From Bacilli bacterium (GTDB lineage Bacteria; Bacillota_I; Bacilli_A; RFN20; CAG-826): a DNA stretch of 49,575 bases. The notes beneath the pieces were generated by a model. The model worked only from the letters and a program-made list of their open reading frames with translations. It had not been told where the DNA came from and ran no database searches. Of the stretch, positions 36,382-44,313 are shown in pieces (positions within the stretch are counted from its first letter, which is position 1; each line of letters opens with the position of its first letter). The position numbers were made by a program, and so were the translations under genes. The DNA lies in contig JAKSVF010000011.1 in NCBI GenBank assembly GCA_024408235.1, positions 1 through 49,575 on the forward strand. Direction: 5' to 3'.

Positions 36382-36412
36382 GACACGAATGATTTTGAGT
36401 CCTCTGCTCTTA
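36382..36412 (+). repeat. Inverted copy of the tRNA-Phe anticodon arm, upstream of the gene
   Basis: AGTCCTCTGCTCT (36398-36410) is the exact reverse complement of tRNA-Phe 36448-36460. The match continues with GATTTT and GACACG on the other side of the anticodon, so the copy covers the D-stem 3' strand to the variable loop. In a joint Asp-Phe transcript it could pair with tRNA-Phe. Confidence 0.75.
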
Positions 36413-36427
36413 GGGAACAAATATCTT

Positions 36428-36503
<76 letters not shown>

Positions 36504-36513
36504 GACGAAAACT

Positions 36514-36540
36514 AAGGCATCCTTACGGGTGCCTTTTTTC
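36514..36540 (+). terminator. Terminator of the tRNA unit
   Basis: GGCATCC-TTAC-GGGTGCC followed by TTTTTTC. Sequences beside the stem (CCACCA..CGAAA and TTTCG.TGGTGG) extend the pairing into the tRNA end and the inverted copy. Confidence 0.9.
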
Positions 36541-36586
36541 GTGGTGGAGAACGTGAACCTCCGACACTGAAGGATTATCAGTCATA
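36541..36586 (-). repeat. Inverted diverged copy of the tRNA-Phe 3' half
   Basis: On the minus strand the blocks GACTGA, AATCCT, GTGTCGG, GGTTCA, CGTTCT and CCACCA occur in the order found in tRNA-Phe, with small insertions and deletions and an A-to-T change next to the anticodon. It begins at the anticodon, like the initiator-tRNA copy at 13288. From 36587 to 36730 I see no gene. Confidence 0.75.
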
Positions 36587-36730
36587 TAAATTAAAATAAG
36601 ATGAAGACAGGCGTTTCCAGGCCTCTTTGCGCAATTAATTCACCCTTTTACGGTTCGTTGAGGCAACAACCTTAGTCGTACCAAAAACCGTTATTTAAGA
36701 TAATCGCCAGGGAATGTTGACGTATGCGAT

Positions 36731-37831
36731 TTAAAATAATTCTGGCAAGGCGTTATAGAGCTGCGTTATGAATGAATCGTAGAAGTGACCCGTCTCATAA
36801 ACCTCGACGAACGCGCTGTTGGAATCGTCAATTTTCGTTGATGACTGCCTAATTGCGTCATAATTAGCCTTAGGTCCATCTTTAACAAAGTCATCACAGG
36901 AGCCAACACCCATATATAAATAATTTAATTTAAGTGGAGAGCCGTTAATAACATTTGCAGCCATTTCTACATTTCCTCTTGAGCCAGAGAATAATGCATA
37001 GGAGCCGAAATATTCATAGCATTCGGTCATGGCGGAATATAAACCGATCATCGCGCCAAGAGAATAGCCGACATAAGAGAAGTGGTCTCTCGCCTCTTTT
37101 AACGATGCAGAATCATCGCTTTTTGCGTAAGTTGAGTATCTCGAGGCGATTGCAGGTAGCAGGTAATTCTTCATTTCTTTATCGAAAGTGGAGGAGACTA
37201 TTCCACTCTGCATATCGAGTTTCTTCTTACCGCTTGTGACGTCGTCATAAAATGTCGGCGTTACGATGATCGTGTCTTCGATCATTTTGTTATCGAGCAT
37301 ATAATCCAATACGTTTTTGGTTATATTTCCGTTCGGGTTATAGACGTAGCAATCCTTATAAACAGTATCGGTTTCATATTCTTTTAGCCTGTCATTGACG
37401 CCAAACCAATAACCCTCGGCATCACCAGCGCCGTGCAAAAGAACAACGACGTTATATTGTTTATCATTTGAATATCCATATGGAAGATATGCATATGCAG
37501 GTTTTTCAATCTTGGTTCCATTTGGAACGTTACCCAAGAAAGCGTCTGCATAAGCTTCGGTTTCATAAGTGAATTTTTCAATCGTTCCTTTATGTTCAAC
37601 GCCCTTAACAAATTCCTCTTTATCCGTGATTCTTTCCCATTCGAAGTCGCTTGTTTCCTCACACATCGTGCATTTGTGGTTAATGAAGTGGTGATCAACT
37701 GTTTCATTGCATATAGAGCAAACGAGGGTCTCTCTATCGTGATTCTCGTGTTTACAAGGCTCAGGTTTGGATGAACAAGCCATCAAAAATATGGAAAATA
37801 GGACTACAGTCGATTTAGTAAATCTGTTCAT
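36731..37831 (-). CDS. Surface lipoprotein, CE1-like esterase with a Cys/His-rich stalk
   Basis: 366 residues. A signal peptide ends in the lipobox FLMACSS, so the mature protein is lipid-anchored outside the cell. Residues about 27-60 hold a Cys/His-rich segment (CKHENH, CSICNETVDHH, CTMCEE) resembling a metal-binding knuckle. The rest is a feruloyl-esterase-type alpha/beta hydrolase: AYLPYGYS, VVLLHGAGDAEGYWFG, the nucleophile elbow YVGYSLGAMIGLYS, and His in YETGHFYDSF. It probably releases acyl or phenolic esters from plant or mucin polysaccharide at the cell surface. AAGGAG lies 7 nt before the ATG. Transcribed alone, divergent from the nuclease-like gene. Confidence 0.88.
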   Translation of the reverse strand: MNRFTKSTVVLFSIFLMACSSKPEPCKHENHDRETLVCSICNETVDHHFINHKCTMCEETSDFEWERITDKEEFVKGVEHKGTIEKFTYETEAYADAFLGNVPNGTKIEKPAYAYLPYGYSNDKQYNVVVLLHGAGDAEGYWFGVNDRLKEYETDTVYKDCYVYNPNGNITKNVLDYMLDNKMIEDTIIVTPTFYDDVTSGKKKLDMQSGIVSSTFDKEMKNYLLPAIASRYSTYAKSDDSASLKEARDHFSYVGYSLGAMIGLYSAMTECYEYFGSYALFSGSRGNVEMAANVINGSPLKLNYLYMGVGSCDDFVKDGPKANYDAIRQSSTKIDDSNSAFVEVYETGHFYDSFITQLYNALPELF

Positions 37832-37917
37832 TGGATGTCTCCTTTAGCGCTTCTATAGTCATTATTTTTTAATAAAACATTACAAATCAATGAAAATTTA
37901 ACATTTTTAACAAGTTT

Positions 37918-37970
37918 TTGGTAAAAAATCGCAAAAAGTCGACTACTAGTAAGTAGGAGGATATTTTATG
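37918..37970 (+). promoter_or_regulatory. Shared A-tract/inverted-repeat leader, copy D
   Basis: TTGGTAAAAAATCGC, AAAAAGTCG, then CTACT-AGTA-AGTAG (37943-37956) running into GGAGG, then the ATG at 37968. A -10-like TACTAG lies 20 nt after TTGGTA. The two A-runs are about 10 bp apart, which favours bent DNA. Confidence 0.6.
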
Positions 37971-38720
37971 AAAAAACACAAAGGCATTAGAAATGAACAG
38001 GCTTTGATCAAAGCAATCAATGGAAGGACATACGATGAACTTTCCAATAACATGAAATGTCTTGTCGACTCAATTTATGAAGACATTGACCCTCATTCCC
38101 GCTTCTACGCGGAGAAGTGCGACCCTCGAGGCAAACCGGATATCATGATAACCCTCGATAGTGAAGTGCATTTCATCAGCGTTAAGACGGGGCAGGCTGA
38201 GCAAGTCCATATGGAAGACATAAAGAAGTTTGTCTTATTTTTAAGGGAACGTGGCATAAGCGCGGACACGCAAAAGACAATTCTTTATTTCCAATATGGC
38301 GATGGCACACTGGACGGGACAGGAGCAGTGCGATGGTCCTACGAAGAATTGCTCCCTCGAATGAGTAAACTAATTGAGAAAGCAAACGAGGAATTAAATA
38401 AGGATAAAGAACTCGTTTTTGCTGCGATGGACCGCTTTGTTTTTAAAGGCAATTACAAAGAGCTTCCTGAAGCAGATTATATCTATCACGGTTCGGTGAA
38501 TATGGGGGTCATCTGTTCAAAAACGCAGATTATCAAACACCTAAAAAGAAGGGACTTTATGTATATGAAAAACCTGCATATTGGACCTATACAATTTAGA
38601 CCTTACGCTAGGTTCACGGACTTCAAAGAAACGCATCCAGAGAAGAGATTAGTGGTGGCGTTTAAATGGGTAGGCATGCAAGCGGACTTAGATTACATTA
38701 CCGACCGTTATGATGGATAA
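37968..38720 (+). CDS. PD-(D/E)XK-like protein, paralogue of 12529-13284
   Basis: 250 residues, function not recognised. Core: GKPDIMITL (PD motif), then ISVKTGQA with Ser-x-Lys where nucleases have Glu-x-Lys; upstream helix NEQALIKAI...ELSNNMK. Shared with the paralogue: QKTILYFQYGDGTLDGTG, ADYIYHGSVNMGV, GPIQFRPYARF and a C-terminal DYITDRYDG. Conservation of these blocks between two otherwise diverged copies argues for selected function rather than decay. No methyltransferase or partner gene adjoins it, so it is not a classical restriction pair. It has the same leader as two hydrophobic-peptide loci. Confidence 0.65.
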   Translation: MKKHKGIRNEQALIKAINGRTYDELSNNMKCLVDSIYEDIDPHSRFYAEKCDPRGKPDIMITLDSEVHFISVKTGQAEQVHMEDIKKFVLFLRERGISADTQKTILYFQYGDGTLDGTGAVRWSYEELLPRMSKLIEKANEELNKDKELVFAAMDRFVFKGNYKELPEADYIYHGSVNMGVICSKTQIIKHLKRRDFMYMKNLHIGPIQFRPYARFTDFKETHPEKRLVVAFKWVGMQADLDYITDRYDG

Positions 38721-38984
38721 TTAGGTAAAAATAATATTCGATTATTACGGCATTCTGTCTAAATTTTATGAAAATTCTTGAAAAATCATTCAATTCTTTT
38801 CATCATTTTCATCATTTTTTGTGAAACCGTTTTCTTGAAAATATTAATTGAAATTTAAAAATTGATTCCGTGTTTCAAACATCTATAGATATATCTAAAG
38901 ATATGTTTTTAACTAATTTGAAAATGAGCCAGAGATTTTTATGAAATTTTCATGAAAATGGATTAATTTCTCAAATATATTTCG
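38721..38984. other. AT-rich non-coding gap
   Basis: About 260 bp without a credible gene. It is rich in short imperfect repeats of TTTTCATCATTTTCAT type and ATAGATATATC, and is probably upstream regulatory DNA of the nucleoside transporter. Confidence 0.5.
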
Positions 38985-39013
38985 TTTTTTGTACGCGTAC
39001 TCTCGTGTATAAT
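38985..39013 (+). promoter_or_regulatory. Promoter of the nucleoside transporter, with palindrome GTACGCGTAC
   Basis: -10 TATAAT at 39008-39013 and a T-rich, weak -35. A perfect 10-bp palindrome (38991-39000) fills the spacer, so a DNA-binding regulator may act here as well as the riboswitch downstream. Confidence 0.5.
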
Positions 39014-39037
39014 TTTCACGTCAGATTTAAGAACCTG

Positions 39038-39103
39038 ACTTCGTATAATTACCAGATTGGTGGGAAGTTTCTACGCTAGACCGTAATCTAGCACTACGAA
39101 TAC
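39038..39103 (+). promoter_or_regulatory. Purine riboswitch, guanine-type
   Basis: P1 is TTCGTA (39040-39045) with TACGAA (39095-39100). Between them lie the conserved TATAAT, AGTTTCTAC (J2/3) and ACCGTAA (L3), with a TCTAG/CTAGA-type P3 stem. The base before the P1 3' strand (39094, equal to position 74) is C, the guanine/guanosine-type specificity base. The L2 loop reads GATTGG instead of GATATGG, one base shorter. It governs nucleoside importer genes. Confidence 0.88.
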
Positions 39104-39206
39104 TACTTAAAGAGTCTTATAACCTTACATTTGAGGTTTAGAAATAATTACCCTTTGAGTGTTCCCTCTGGAGATTATGCCTACCGACCAATTTTTCTAG
39201 GAGGAA
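39104..39206 (+). promoter_or_regulatory. Expression platform of the purine riboswitch
   Basis: Holds possible hairpins AACCT-N8-AGGTT (about 39120-39138) and CTC-TGGAG near 39169, and ends in AATTTTTC just before the AGGAGG at 39201-39206. A terminator or ribosome-site switch is expected, but I could not settle on one fold. Confidence 0.35.
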
Positions 39207-39211
39207 CAATA

Positions 39212-40438
39212 ATGAAAAAGGGTTTACAGGGTATTGTCTTAGCAGTCGCGTCAGTCGCTGCGTTAGCTGCATGTGGTACATCAAATGGCACTTCATTTGG
39301 TCTTATCACTCTTCACGATGAAAACTCAACTTATGATGCAAACTTCATCGATGGATTCAAGAAAGCTTGCAAAGCTAAAAATGTCAAAGCAGTCATCAAG
39401 ACAGGCATTGATGAATCAAACAAGTGCTATGAAGCAGCAGCTGATTTAGCAGACTCAGGATGCAAAGGCGTCTTCGCTGATTCATTCGGCCACGAAGCAT
39501 TCATCAAAGATGCAGCAAAAGAATACAAGGATGTCACATTCGCTCACGCAACAGGAACATCATCAAAACAGGCAAACATCGCTAACTTCCACAACGCATT
39601 CGCTTCAATCTATGAAGGCAGATACCTCGCTGGTGTCGTCGCTGGATTAAAGCTTCAGGAAATGATCGATACAAACAAAGTCACAGCAGCAGCTGATGGC
39701 AGCTACAAACTCGGCTACATCGGTGCTTATACATACGCAGAAGTTATCTCAGGTTATACCTCATGGTACCTCGGCGTTAAGTCAGTTGTCGAAAACGTCA
39801 CAATGGACGTCACATTCACAGGTTCATGGTATGACGAAGTCGCAGAAAGAAACGCAGCTAACTCATTAATCGACGGCGGTGCAGTCATCGTTTCACAGCA
39901 CGCTGACTCAATGGGTGCTCCTTCAGCATGCGAATCAAAGGGCGTTCCAAACGTTTCATACAACGGCTCAACAGCAGCTCAGTGCCCAGAGACATTCCTC
40001 GTCTCATCAAGAATCAACTGGCAGCCATACTTCGAACTCATGATCGAAAAGACACTCGCTGGTGAATCATACGACACAGACTGGTGCGGATCATTCGCAA
40101 CAGACTCAGTCCAGCTCACAGACCTCGGAAAGAACGTTGCAGCAGGAACAGCTGAGAAGCTCGCAGCAGCAAAGGCAGACATCCTCTCTGGTAAGACACA
40201 CGTCTTCGACACATCAAAGTTCACAGTCACAGTCACAGCAGACAAGAATGTCGGTGCAACAGTCGATGCAGACGGCCACCTCACAGCTTACCTCGCTGAT
40301 ATCGATGGCGACTACACAGGAGAAACAAACGTTGTTGCAAATGGTTACTTCGATGAATCAAATGCTTCAAAGTATCGTTCAGCTCCATACTTCGATGTCC
40401 AGATCGATGGCATCAACCTCCAGAACGTCAAGTTCTAA
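39212..40438 (+). CDS. BMP-family nucleoside-binding lipoprotein
   Basis: 408 residues. A signal peptide with lipobox LAACG anchors it outside the membrane. The BMP/PnrA-like fold shows FGLITLHDENSTYDANFIDG, ADSFGHEAFIKDAAKEY, FAHATGTSSKQANIANFHNA, YEGRYLAGVVAG and KLGYIGAYTYAEVISGYTSW. This family binds purine nucleosides for NupOPQ-type importers. The true start is 39212 (AGGAGG 5 nt upstream); an earlier in-frame ATG lies in the riboswitch platform. Codon use is strongly biased to C-ending codons, as in highly expressed genes. It heads the importer operon. Confidence 0.93.
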   Translation: MKKGLQGIVLAVASVAALAACGTSNGTSFGLITLHDENSTYDANFIDGFKKACKAKNVKAVIKTGIDESNKCYEAAADLADSGCKGVFADSFGHEAFIKDAAKEYKDVTFAHATGTSSKQANIANFHNAFASIYEGRYLAGVVAGLKLQEMIDTNKVTAAADGSYKLGYIGAYTYAEVISGYTSWYLGVKSVVENVTMDVTFTGSWYDEVAERNAANSLIDGGAVIVSQHADSMGAPSACESKGVPNVSYNGSTAAQCPETFLVSSRINWQPYFELMIEKTLAGESYDTDWCGSFATDSVQLTDLGKNVAAGTAEKLAAAKADILSGKTHVFDTSKFTVTVTADKNVGATVDADGHLTAYLADIDGDYTGETNVVANGYFDESNASKYRSAPYFDVQIDGINLQNVKF

Positions 40439-40459
40439 TTAATTAGAAAACAATTTAAT

Positions 40460-40487
40460 GAGGGGACAGTTTTCGGACTGTTCCCTC
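40460..40487 (+). terminator. Intercistronic hairpin, probable attenuator or RNA stabiliser
   Basis: GAGGGGACAG and CTGTTCCCTC form a 10-bp stem with an 8-nt loop and only a poor T-run. Such hairpins after binding-protein genes usually give more binding protein than ATPase or permease. Confidence 0.6.
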
Positions 40488-40524
40488 CTTGTTCTTTATA
40501 CCCTTATTAGAGTTGGAGGTTCTT

Positions 40525-42051
40525 ATGCATCAACTAGAACTTAGAAACATCAGAAAAACATTCGGCAATGTCGTTGCTAACAACAACGTCAATCTGACCC
40601 TAGAGAAAGGTGAAATCCTTTCCCTTTTAGGCGAAAACGGATGTGGCAAAACAACCCTTATGAACATGATTGCTGGTATTTACTATCCAGATTCAGGCTC
40701 TATCTTAATCTCAGGGGAAGAGGTGACAATCAAATCGCCAATCGACGCTTTCAAACATGGAATCGGCATGATTCATCAGCATTTCAAACTCGTCGATGTC
40801 TTCACTGCGACTGAGAACATTATTTTAGGATATAAAGAACAGGGAAAATTCAATCTTAAGAAATCCGCTGAGAGAATCAAAGAAATCGCTGATAAATACG
40901 GATTCATCATTGACCCTAAAAAGAAAATCTACGACATGTCTGTCTCAGAAAAACAGACCGTTGAAATCGTCAAAGTGTTATATAGAGGCGCAGATATTCT
41001 CATTCTCGATGAACCTACAGCTGTTTTAACTCCTCAGGAAACGAAGAAGTTATTCAACGTCTTAAGAAAGATGAAAGAGGATGGAAAATCCATCATCATC
41101 ATCACCCATAAACTCAATGAGGTTATGGAAATCTCGGATAGAGTCGCTGTCTTAAGAAAAGGCGAATACATCGGAAGCGTTAACGCTAAAGAAACAACAG
41201 AATCAGAGTTAACCGAGATGATGGTCGGAAAGAAAATCGAACTCAACATCGATAGAAGCGAACCAAAGAATGCTGAACCTAGATTGATCGTCTCCGGCTT
41301 ATCAACCATTAAAGATGATGGACTTCCAGGAGTCCAAAACGTGAATTTCGTCGCAAACTCAGGCGAAATCCTCGGTATCGCAGGTATTGCTGGATCGGGC
41401 CAGAAAGAATTGCTCGAAGCAATCGCAGGCCTCACAAAAATCAAAGACGGCAAAATCGAATACATAAATCCTGAAAACGAAGAGACCGTTAACCTTTGTC
41501 TCAAAAACCCAAGACAGATCAGAGACTTAGGCGTCAGACTCGCCTTCGTTCCTGAAGATAGACTCGGCATGGGACTTGTAGGAAATATGGACCTTGTCGA
41601 CAACGTCATGCTTAGAAGCTACGAAAAAGGACGTTCTATTATCCTCGATAGAAAGACACCTGGAGCCTTAACAAACCAGATTGTCAGCGAATTAGAAGTC
41701 GTAACCGACAGCGTTCACACACCAGTCAGACGCTTATCAGGCGGAAACGTCCAGAAAGTCTTAGTGGGCCGTGAAATTGCCTCAGTTCCAAAAGTTCTTA
41801 TGGCGGCATATCCGGTTCGTGGCCTCGACATCAACTCATCATATTTAATCTACAACCTTTTAAATAAAGAAAAAGAATCCGGTTCAGCAGTCATCTTCGT
41901 CGGTGAAGACCTTGACGTCTTGCTTGCGTTAAGTGACAGACTCCTAGTTCTCAACGGCGGAAGAATTTCCGGCATAGTGGATGCTAGAACGACAACAAAA
42001 GAGGAAGTCGGACTCTTAATGACTAAGACAGTCGCGCACGAGGAGGAATAA
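40525..42051 (+). CDS. Nucleoside ABC transporter ATP-binding protein (two ABC domains)
   Basis: 508 residues with tandem nucleotide-binding domains as in NupO/YufO. Domain 1: Walker A LGENGCGKTT, IHQHFKLVDVFTATENI, signature-like MSVSEKQTVEI, Walker B ILILDEPTAVLTPQ. Domain 2: GIAGSGQKELLEAIAG, signature RLSGGNVQKVLVG, and a degenerate Walker B LMAAYPVRGLD, the usual asymmetry of this family. Chosen start: GGAGG 5 nt before the ATG at 40525. It drives import of nucleosides delivered by the BMP lipoprotein. Confidence 0.93.
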   Translation: MHQLELRNIRKTFGNVVANNNVNLTLEKGEILSLLGENGCGKTTLMNMIAGIYYPDSGSILISGEEVTIKSPIDAFKHGIGMIHQHFKLVDVFTATENIILGYKEQGKFNLKKSAERIKEIADKYGFIIDPKKKIYDMSVSEKQTVEIVKVLYRGADILILDEPTAVLTPQETKKLFNVLRKMKEDGKSIIIITHKLNEVMEISDRVAVLRKGEYIGSVNAKETTESELTEMMVGKKIELNIDRSEPKNAEPRLIVSGLSTIKDDGLPGVQNVNFVANSGEILGIAGIAGSGQKELLEAIAGLTKIKDGKIEYINPENEETVNLCLKNPRQIRDLGVRLAFVPEDRLGMGLVGNMDLVDNVMLRSYEKGRSIILDRKTPGALTNQIVSELEVVTDSVHTPVRRLSGGNVQKVLVGREIASVPKVLMAAYPVRGLDINSSYLIYNLLNKEKESGSAVIFVGEDLDVLLALSDRLLVLNGGRISGIVDARTTTKEEVGLLMTKTVAHEEE

Positions 42052-42054
42052 AAA

Positions 42055-43272
42055 ATGGCTAGAGAAAATCACAAAGAACCTTTATTCCACATCGTTAAGA
42101 GAATGAACATCAGTGAAGGCGCTAAAGTCGGCATCCGTGTTCTCTCAATCGTTATTGGATTATTGATTGCGGCGATATTCGTTATCTCGCTATCAAGCGA
42201 ATCGCATAATTTCTTCGGCTTCTTCGGAAGTATGGTAAGTGGTGTCTTCTCAACGCCACGTAAATTGTGGAGATTCTTACTTGAAGCCGCTTTACTCCTT
42301 GGAGTGTCAATCGCTTTAGTTCCAGCCTTTAAGATGAGATTCTGGAACCTCGGCGGAAACGGACAGATCCTCATGGGTTGCTTAGGAACCTGTATGGTTA
42401 TGTTCTATCTAGGCGGAAAATTGCCAGACCCGGTTTTATGGATTCTAATGTTCATAGCAGCGGTGTTGTTCGCTGGAGTCTGGGCTGTAATTCCAGCCAT
42501 CTTCAAATCGTTCTTCAGGACGAACGAATCGCTCTTCACCTTGATGCTTAACTATATCGCATCAATCCTTGTTGGATACTTCATCGCTTTCTGGTACACA
42601 AACGGAACCGGCGCGATGGATCCATTAACAGATGGAAGACTTCCAACCTTAGGCTCAAGCCCATTCGGAAAGTATTTCCTTCCAATCGTCCTCTTCGTGT
42701 TCGTCACAGTGGCTATTTACCTCTATTTACGCTATTCCAAGCACGGATATGAGCTCTCAGTCGTCGGCGAATCAGAAAATACCGCTAGATATATCGGCCT
42801 CAATGTCAAAGTCGTTACCATTAGAACAGTCGCTCTCTCAGGCGCATTGTGCGGACTTGTTGGATTCATTTTATCCGGCGGCATCAACTACATGATGTCA
42901 ACGACGATGGATGGCAACATGGGATTCACCGGTATCATGGTCGCATGGCTATCACAGTTCAGCCCAATCATCATGGTGTTCATCTCCTTGTTCATCGCAT
43001 TCGTCACAAACGGCATGGCTCAGGTCAATGAAGACTTTGGCTTCACAGATGAAAACCTCTCCGCTGTTATTAGAGGCATCATCTTCTTCCTCTTAATAGC
43101 TTCTGAATTCTTCGTCTCTTACAAGATCATCTGGAGAGAAGATGCTCAGAAAGTAGTGGATAAGATAGCCTTCCCATTCGTGTGGATTGGCAAGAAACTT
43201 AATCCAGTATTCGAAAAAATAGGTTCCTTCTTCAAGGGAATCTCACTTAAAGCAAGAAAGGGAGGTAAATAA
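42055..43272 (+). CDS. Nucleoside ABC transporter permease (NupP-like)
   Basis: 405 residues, about nine membrane spans. The family block FRTNESLFTLMLNYIA lies mid-protein and FWNLGGNGQILMGCLGT near residue 100; GGINYMMSTTMDGNMGFTGIMVAWL comes later. The first 20 and last 40 residues are basic and cytoplasmic. It starts 3 nt after the ATPase stop, preceded by GAGGAGG. It pairs with the next permease to form the channel. Confidence 0.92.
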   Translation: MARENHKEPLFHIVKRMNISEGAKVGIRVLSIVIGLLIAAIFVISLSSESHNFFGFFGSMVSGVFSTPRKLWRFLLEAALLLGVSIALVPAFKMRFWNLGGNGQILMGCLGTCMVMFYLGGKLPDPVLWILMFIAAVLFAGVWAVIPAIFKSFFRTNESLFTLMLNYIASILVGYFIAFWYTNGTGAMDPLTDGRLPTLGSSPFGKYFLPIVLFVFVTVAIYLYLRYSKHGYELSVVGESENTARYIGLNVKVVTIRTVALSGALCGLVGFILSGGINYMMSTTMDGNMGFTGIMVAWLSQFSPIIMVFISLFIAFVTNGMAQVNEDFGFTDENLSAVIRGIIFFLLIASEFFVSYKIIWREDAQKVVDKIAFPFVWIGKKLNPVFEKIGSFFKGISLKARKGGK

Positions 43273-43274
43273 AA

Positions 43275-44267
43275 ATGGTTGAATTCGTCTTCCAGGCAAT
43301 CTCAATTGCCGTCATCTTCCTTCTTGGATGCGTTGGTGAAATCCTCACCGAAAAAGCAGGACACTTAAACCTCGGTATCCCTGGCATTATGTGCGTAGGC
43401 GCAGCCGGAGGCGTTCTTGGTGTTGTCATCGCAAATAACGTTAACGGATTCTTATCAATCCTTTTAGCGGTCGTATTTGCTATCATATTCGCCTCAATTG
43501 CAGGATTAATTTACGCTTTCTTAACAGTTTCTCTCCGCTGCAACCAGAACGTTACTGGCTTAGCCTTAACAATCTTCGGCAACGGCTTTGCCTCGGTATT
43601 CGTCAACAGTGTTATCAAAATCCAGGGCATCAATGGCCACGGTGCGATGTTATCCCTTGCAGGCAATAAGTTCTTCATGGCTCACCTTCCGTTTGCCGAT
43701 AAACTCGGCGACTTTGGAAAACTCGTCTTCGGCCACGGCGTTCTCGTCTATGTCGCCATTGCGATCGCCATTGCGGCGGCTATCATCTTGTCATTCACTA
43801 GAATCGGCCTTAACTTAAGATCGGTTGGAGAATCTCCAGCAACCGCTGATGCTGCCGGTATCAACGTTACAAAGTACAAGTATGTATTTATCCTCTTAGG
43901 TTCTGCAATCGCTGGATTAGGCGGACTCTTATACCCAATGCAGCTCATGGCTGGAACGGTCGGATCAACAATGAGCAGCACGGTCGAAGGCATCGGATGG
44001 CTCTGCGTCGCGCTCGTCATCTTCACCTTATGGAAACCTGCTTTAGCAGTACCGGGTTCAATCATCTTTGGCGCTCTATACATCTTCCCAACCTTCTTAA
44101 GCAAATTCTTCCCAGATGCAACATTCACATTTGCCGCTAAGAAATTGTTCGATTTAATTCCTTACATCGCAACAATCATCGTTCTCATCATCACTTCGAT
44201 TATGGGCAAGAAAGAAAATCTTGGACCAGCATCACTTGGTGTCTCTTACTTCAGAGAAGATAGATGA
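43275..44267 (+). CDS. Nucleoside ABC transporter permease (NupQ-like)
   Basis: 330 residues, about eight spans. Seen: LTEKAGHLNLGIPGIMCVGA, CNQNVTGLALTIFGNG, the loop RIGLNLRSVGESPATADAAGI that contacts the ATPase, and GTVGSTMSSTVEGIGWLCVALVIF. It ends with a TGA stop, showing TGA is not read as Trp. It follows the first permease by 2 nt and closes the importer operon ahead of a bidirectional terminator. Confidence 0.92.
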   Translation: MVEFVFQAISIAVIFLLGCVGEILTEKAGHLNLGIPGIMCVGAAGGVLGVVIANNVNGFLSILLAVVFAIIFASIAGLIYAFLTVSLRCNQNVTGLALTIFGNGFASVFVNSVIKIQGINGHGAMLSLAGNKFFMAHLPFADKLGDFGKLVFGHGVLVYVAIAIAIAAAIILSFTRIGLNLRSVGESPATADAAGINVTKYKYVFILLGSAIAGLGGLLYPMQLMAGTVGSTMSSTVEGIGWLCVALVIFTLWKPALAVPGSIIFGALYIFPTFLSKFFPDATFTFAAKKLFDLIPYIATIIVLIITSIMGKKENLGPASLGVSYFREDR

Positions 44268-44274
44268 TAAACAA

Positions 44275-44304
44275 AAAGAAAACAGCCAGCCGGCTGTTTT
44301 TTTG
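44275..44304. terminator. Bidirectional terminator, importer operon and apt
   Basis: AACAGCC-AGCC-GGCTGTT with TTTTTTTG on the plus strand and TTTTCTTTTTG on the minus strand, between convergent genes. Confidence 0.93.
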
Positions 44305-44313
44305 TTGGCCTAA

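Noticed and set aside
36590..36730. TTTTTGGTA on the minus strand near 36700, similar to the start of the shared leader
   Set aside because: The second A-run, inverted repeat and Shine-Dalgarno are absent, so it is not counted as a fifth copy.
39131..39211. Upstream in-frame start for the BMP lipoprotein
   Set aside because: It would add residues before the signal peptide and lies in the riboswitch platform; AGGAGG supports 39212.
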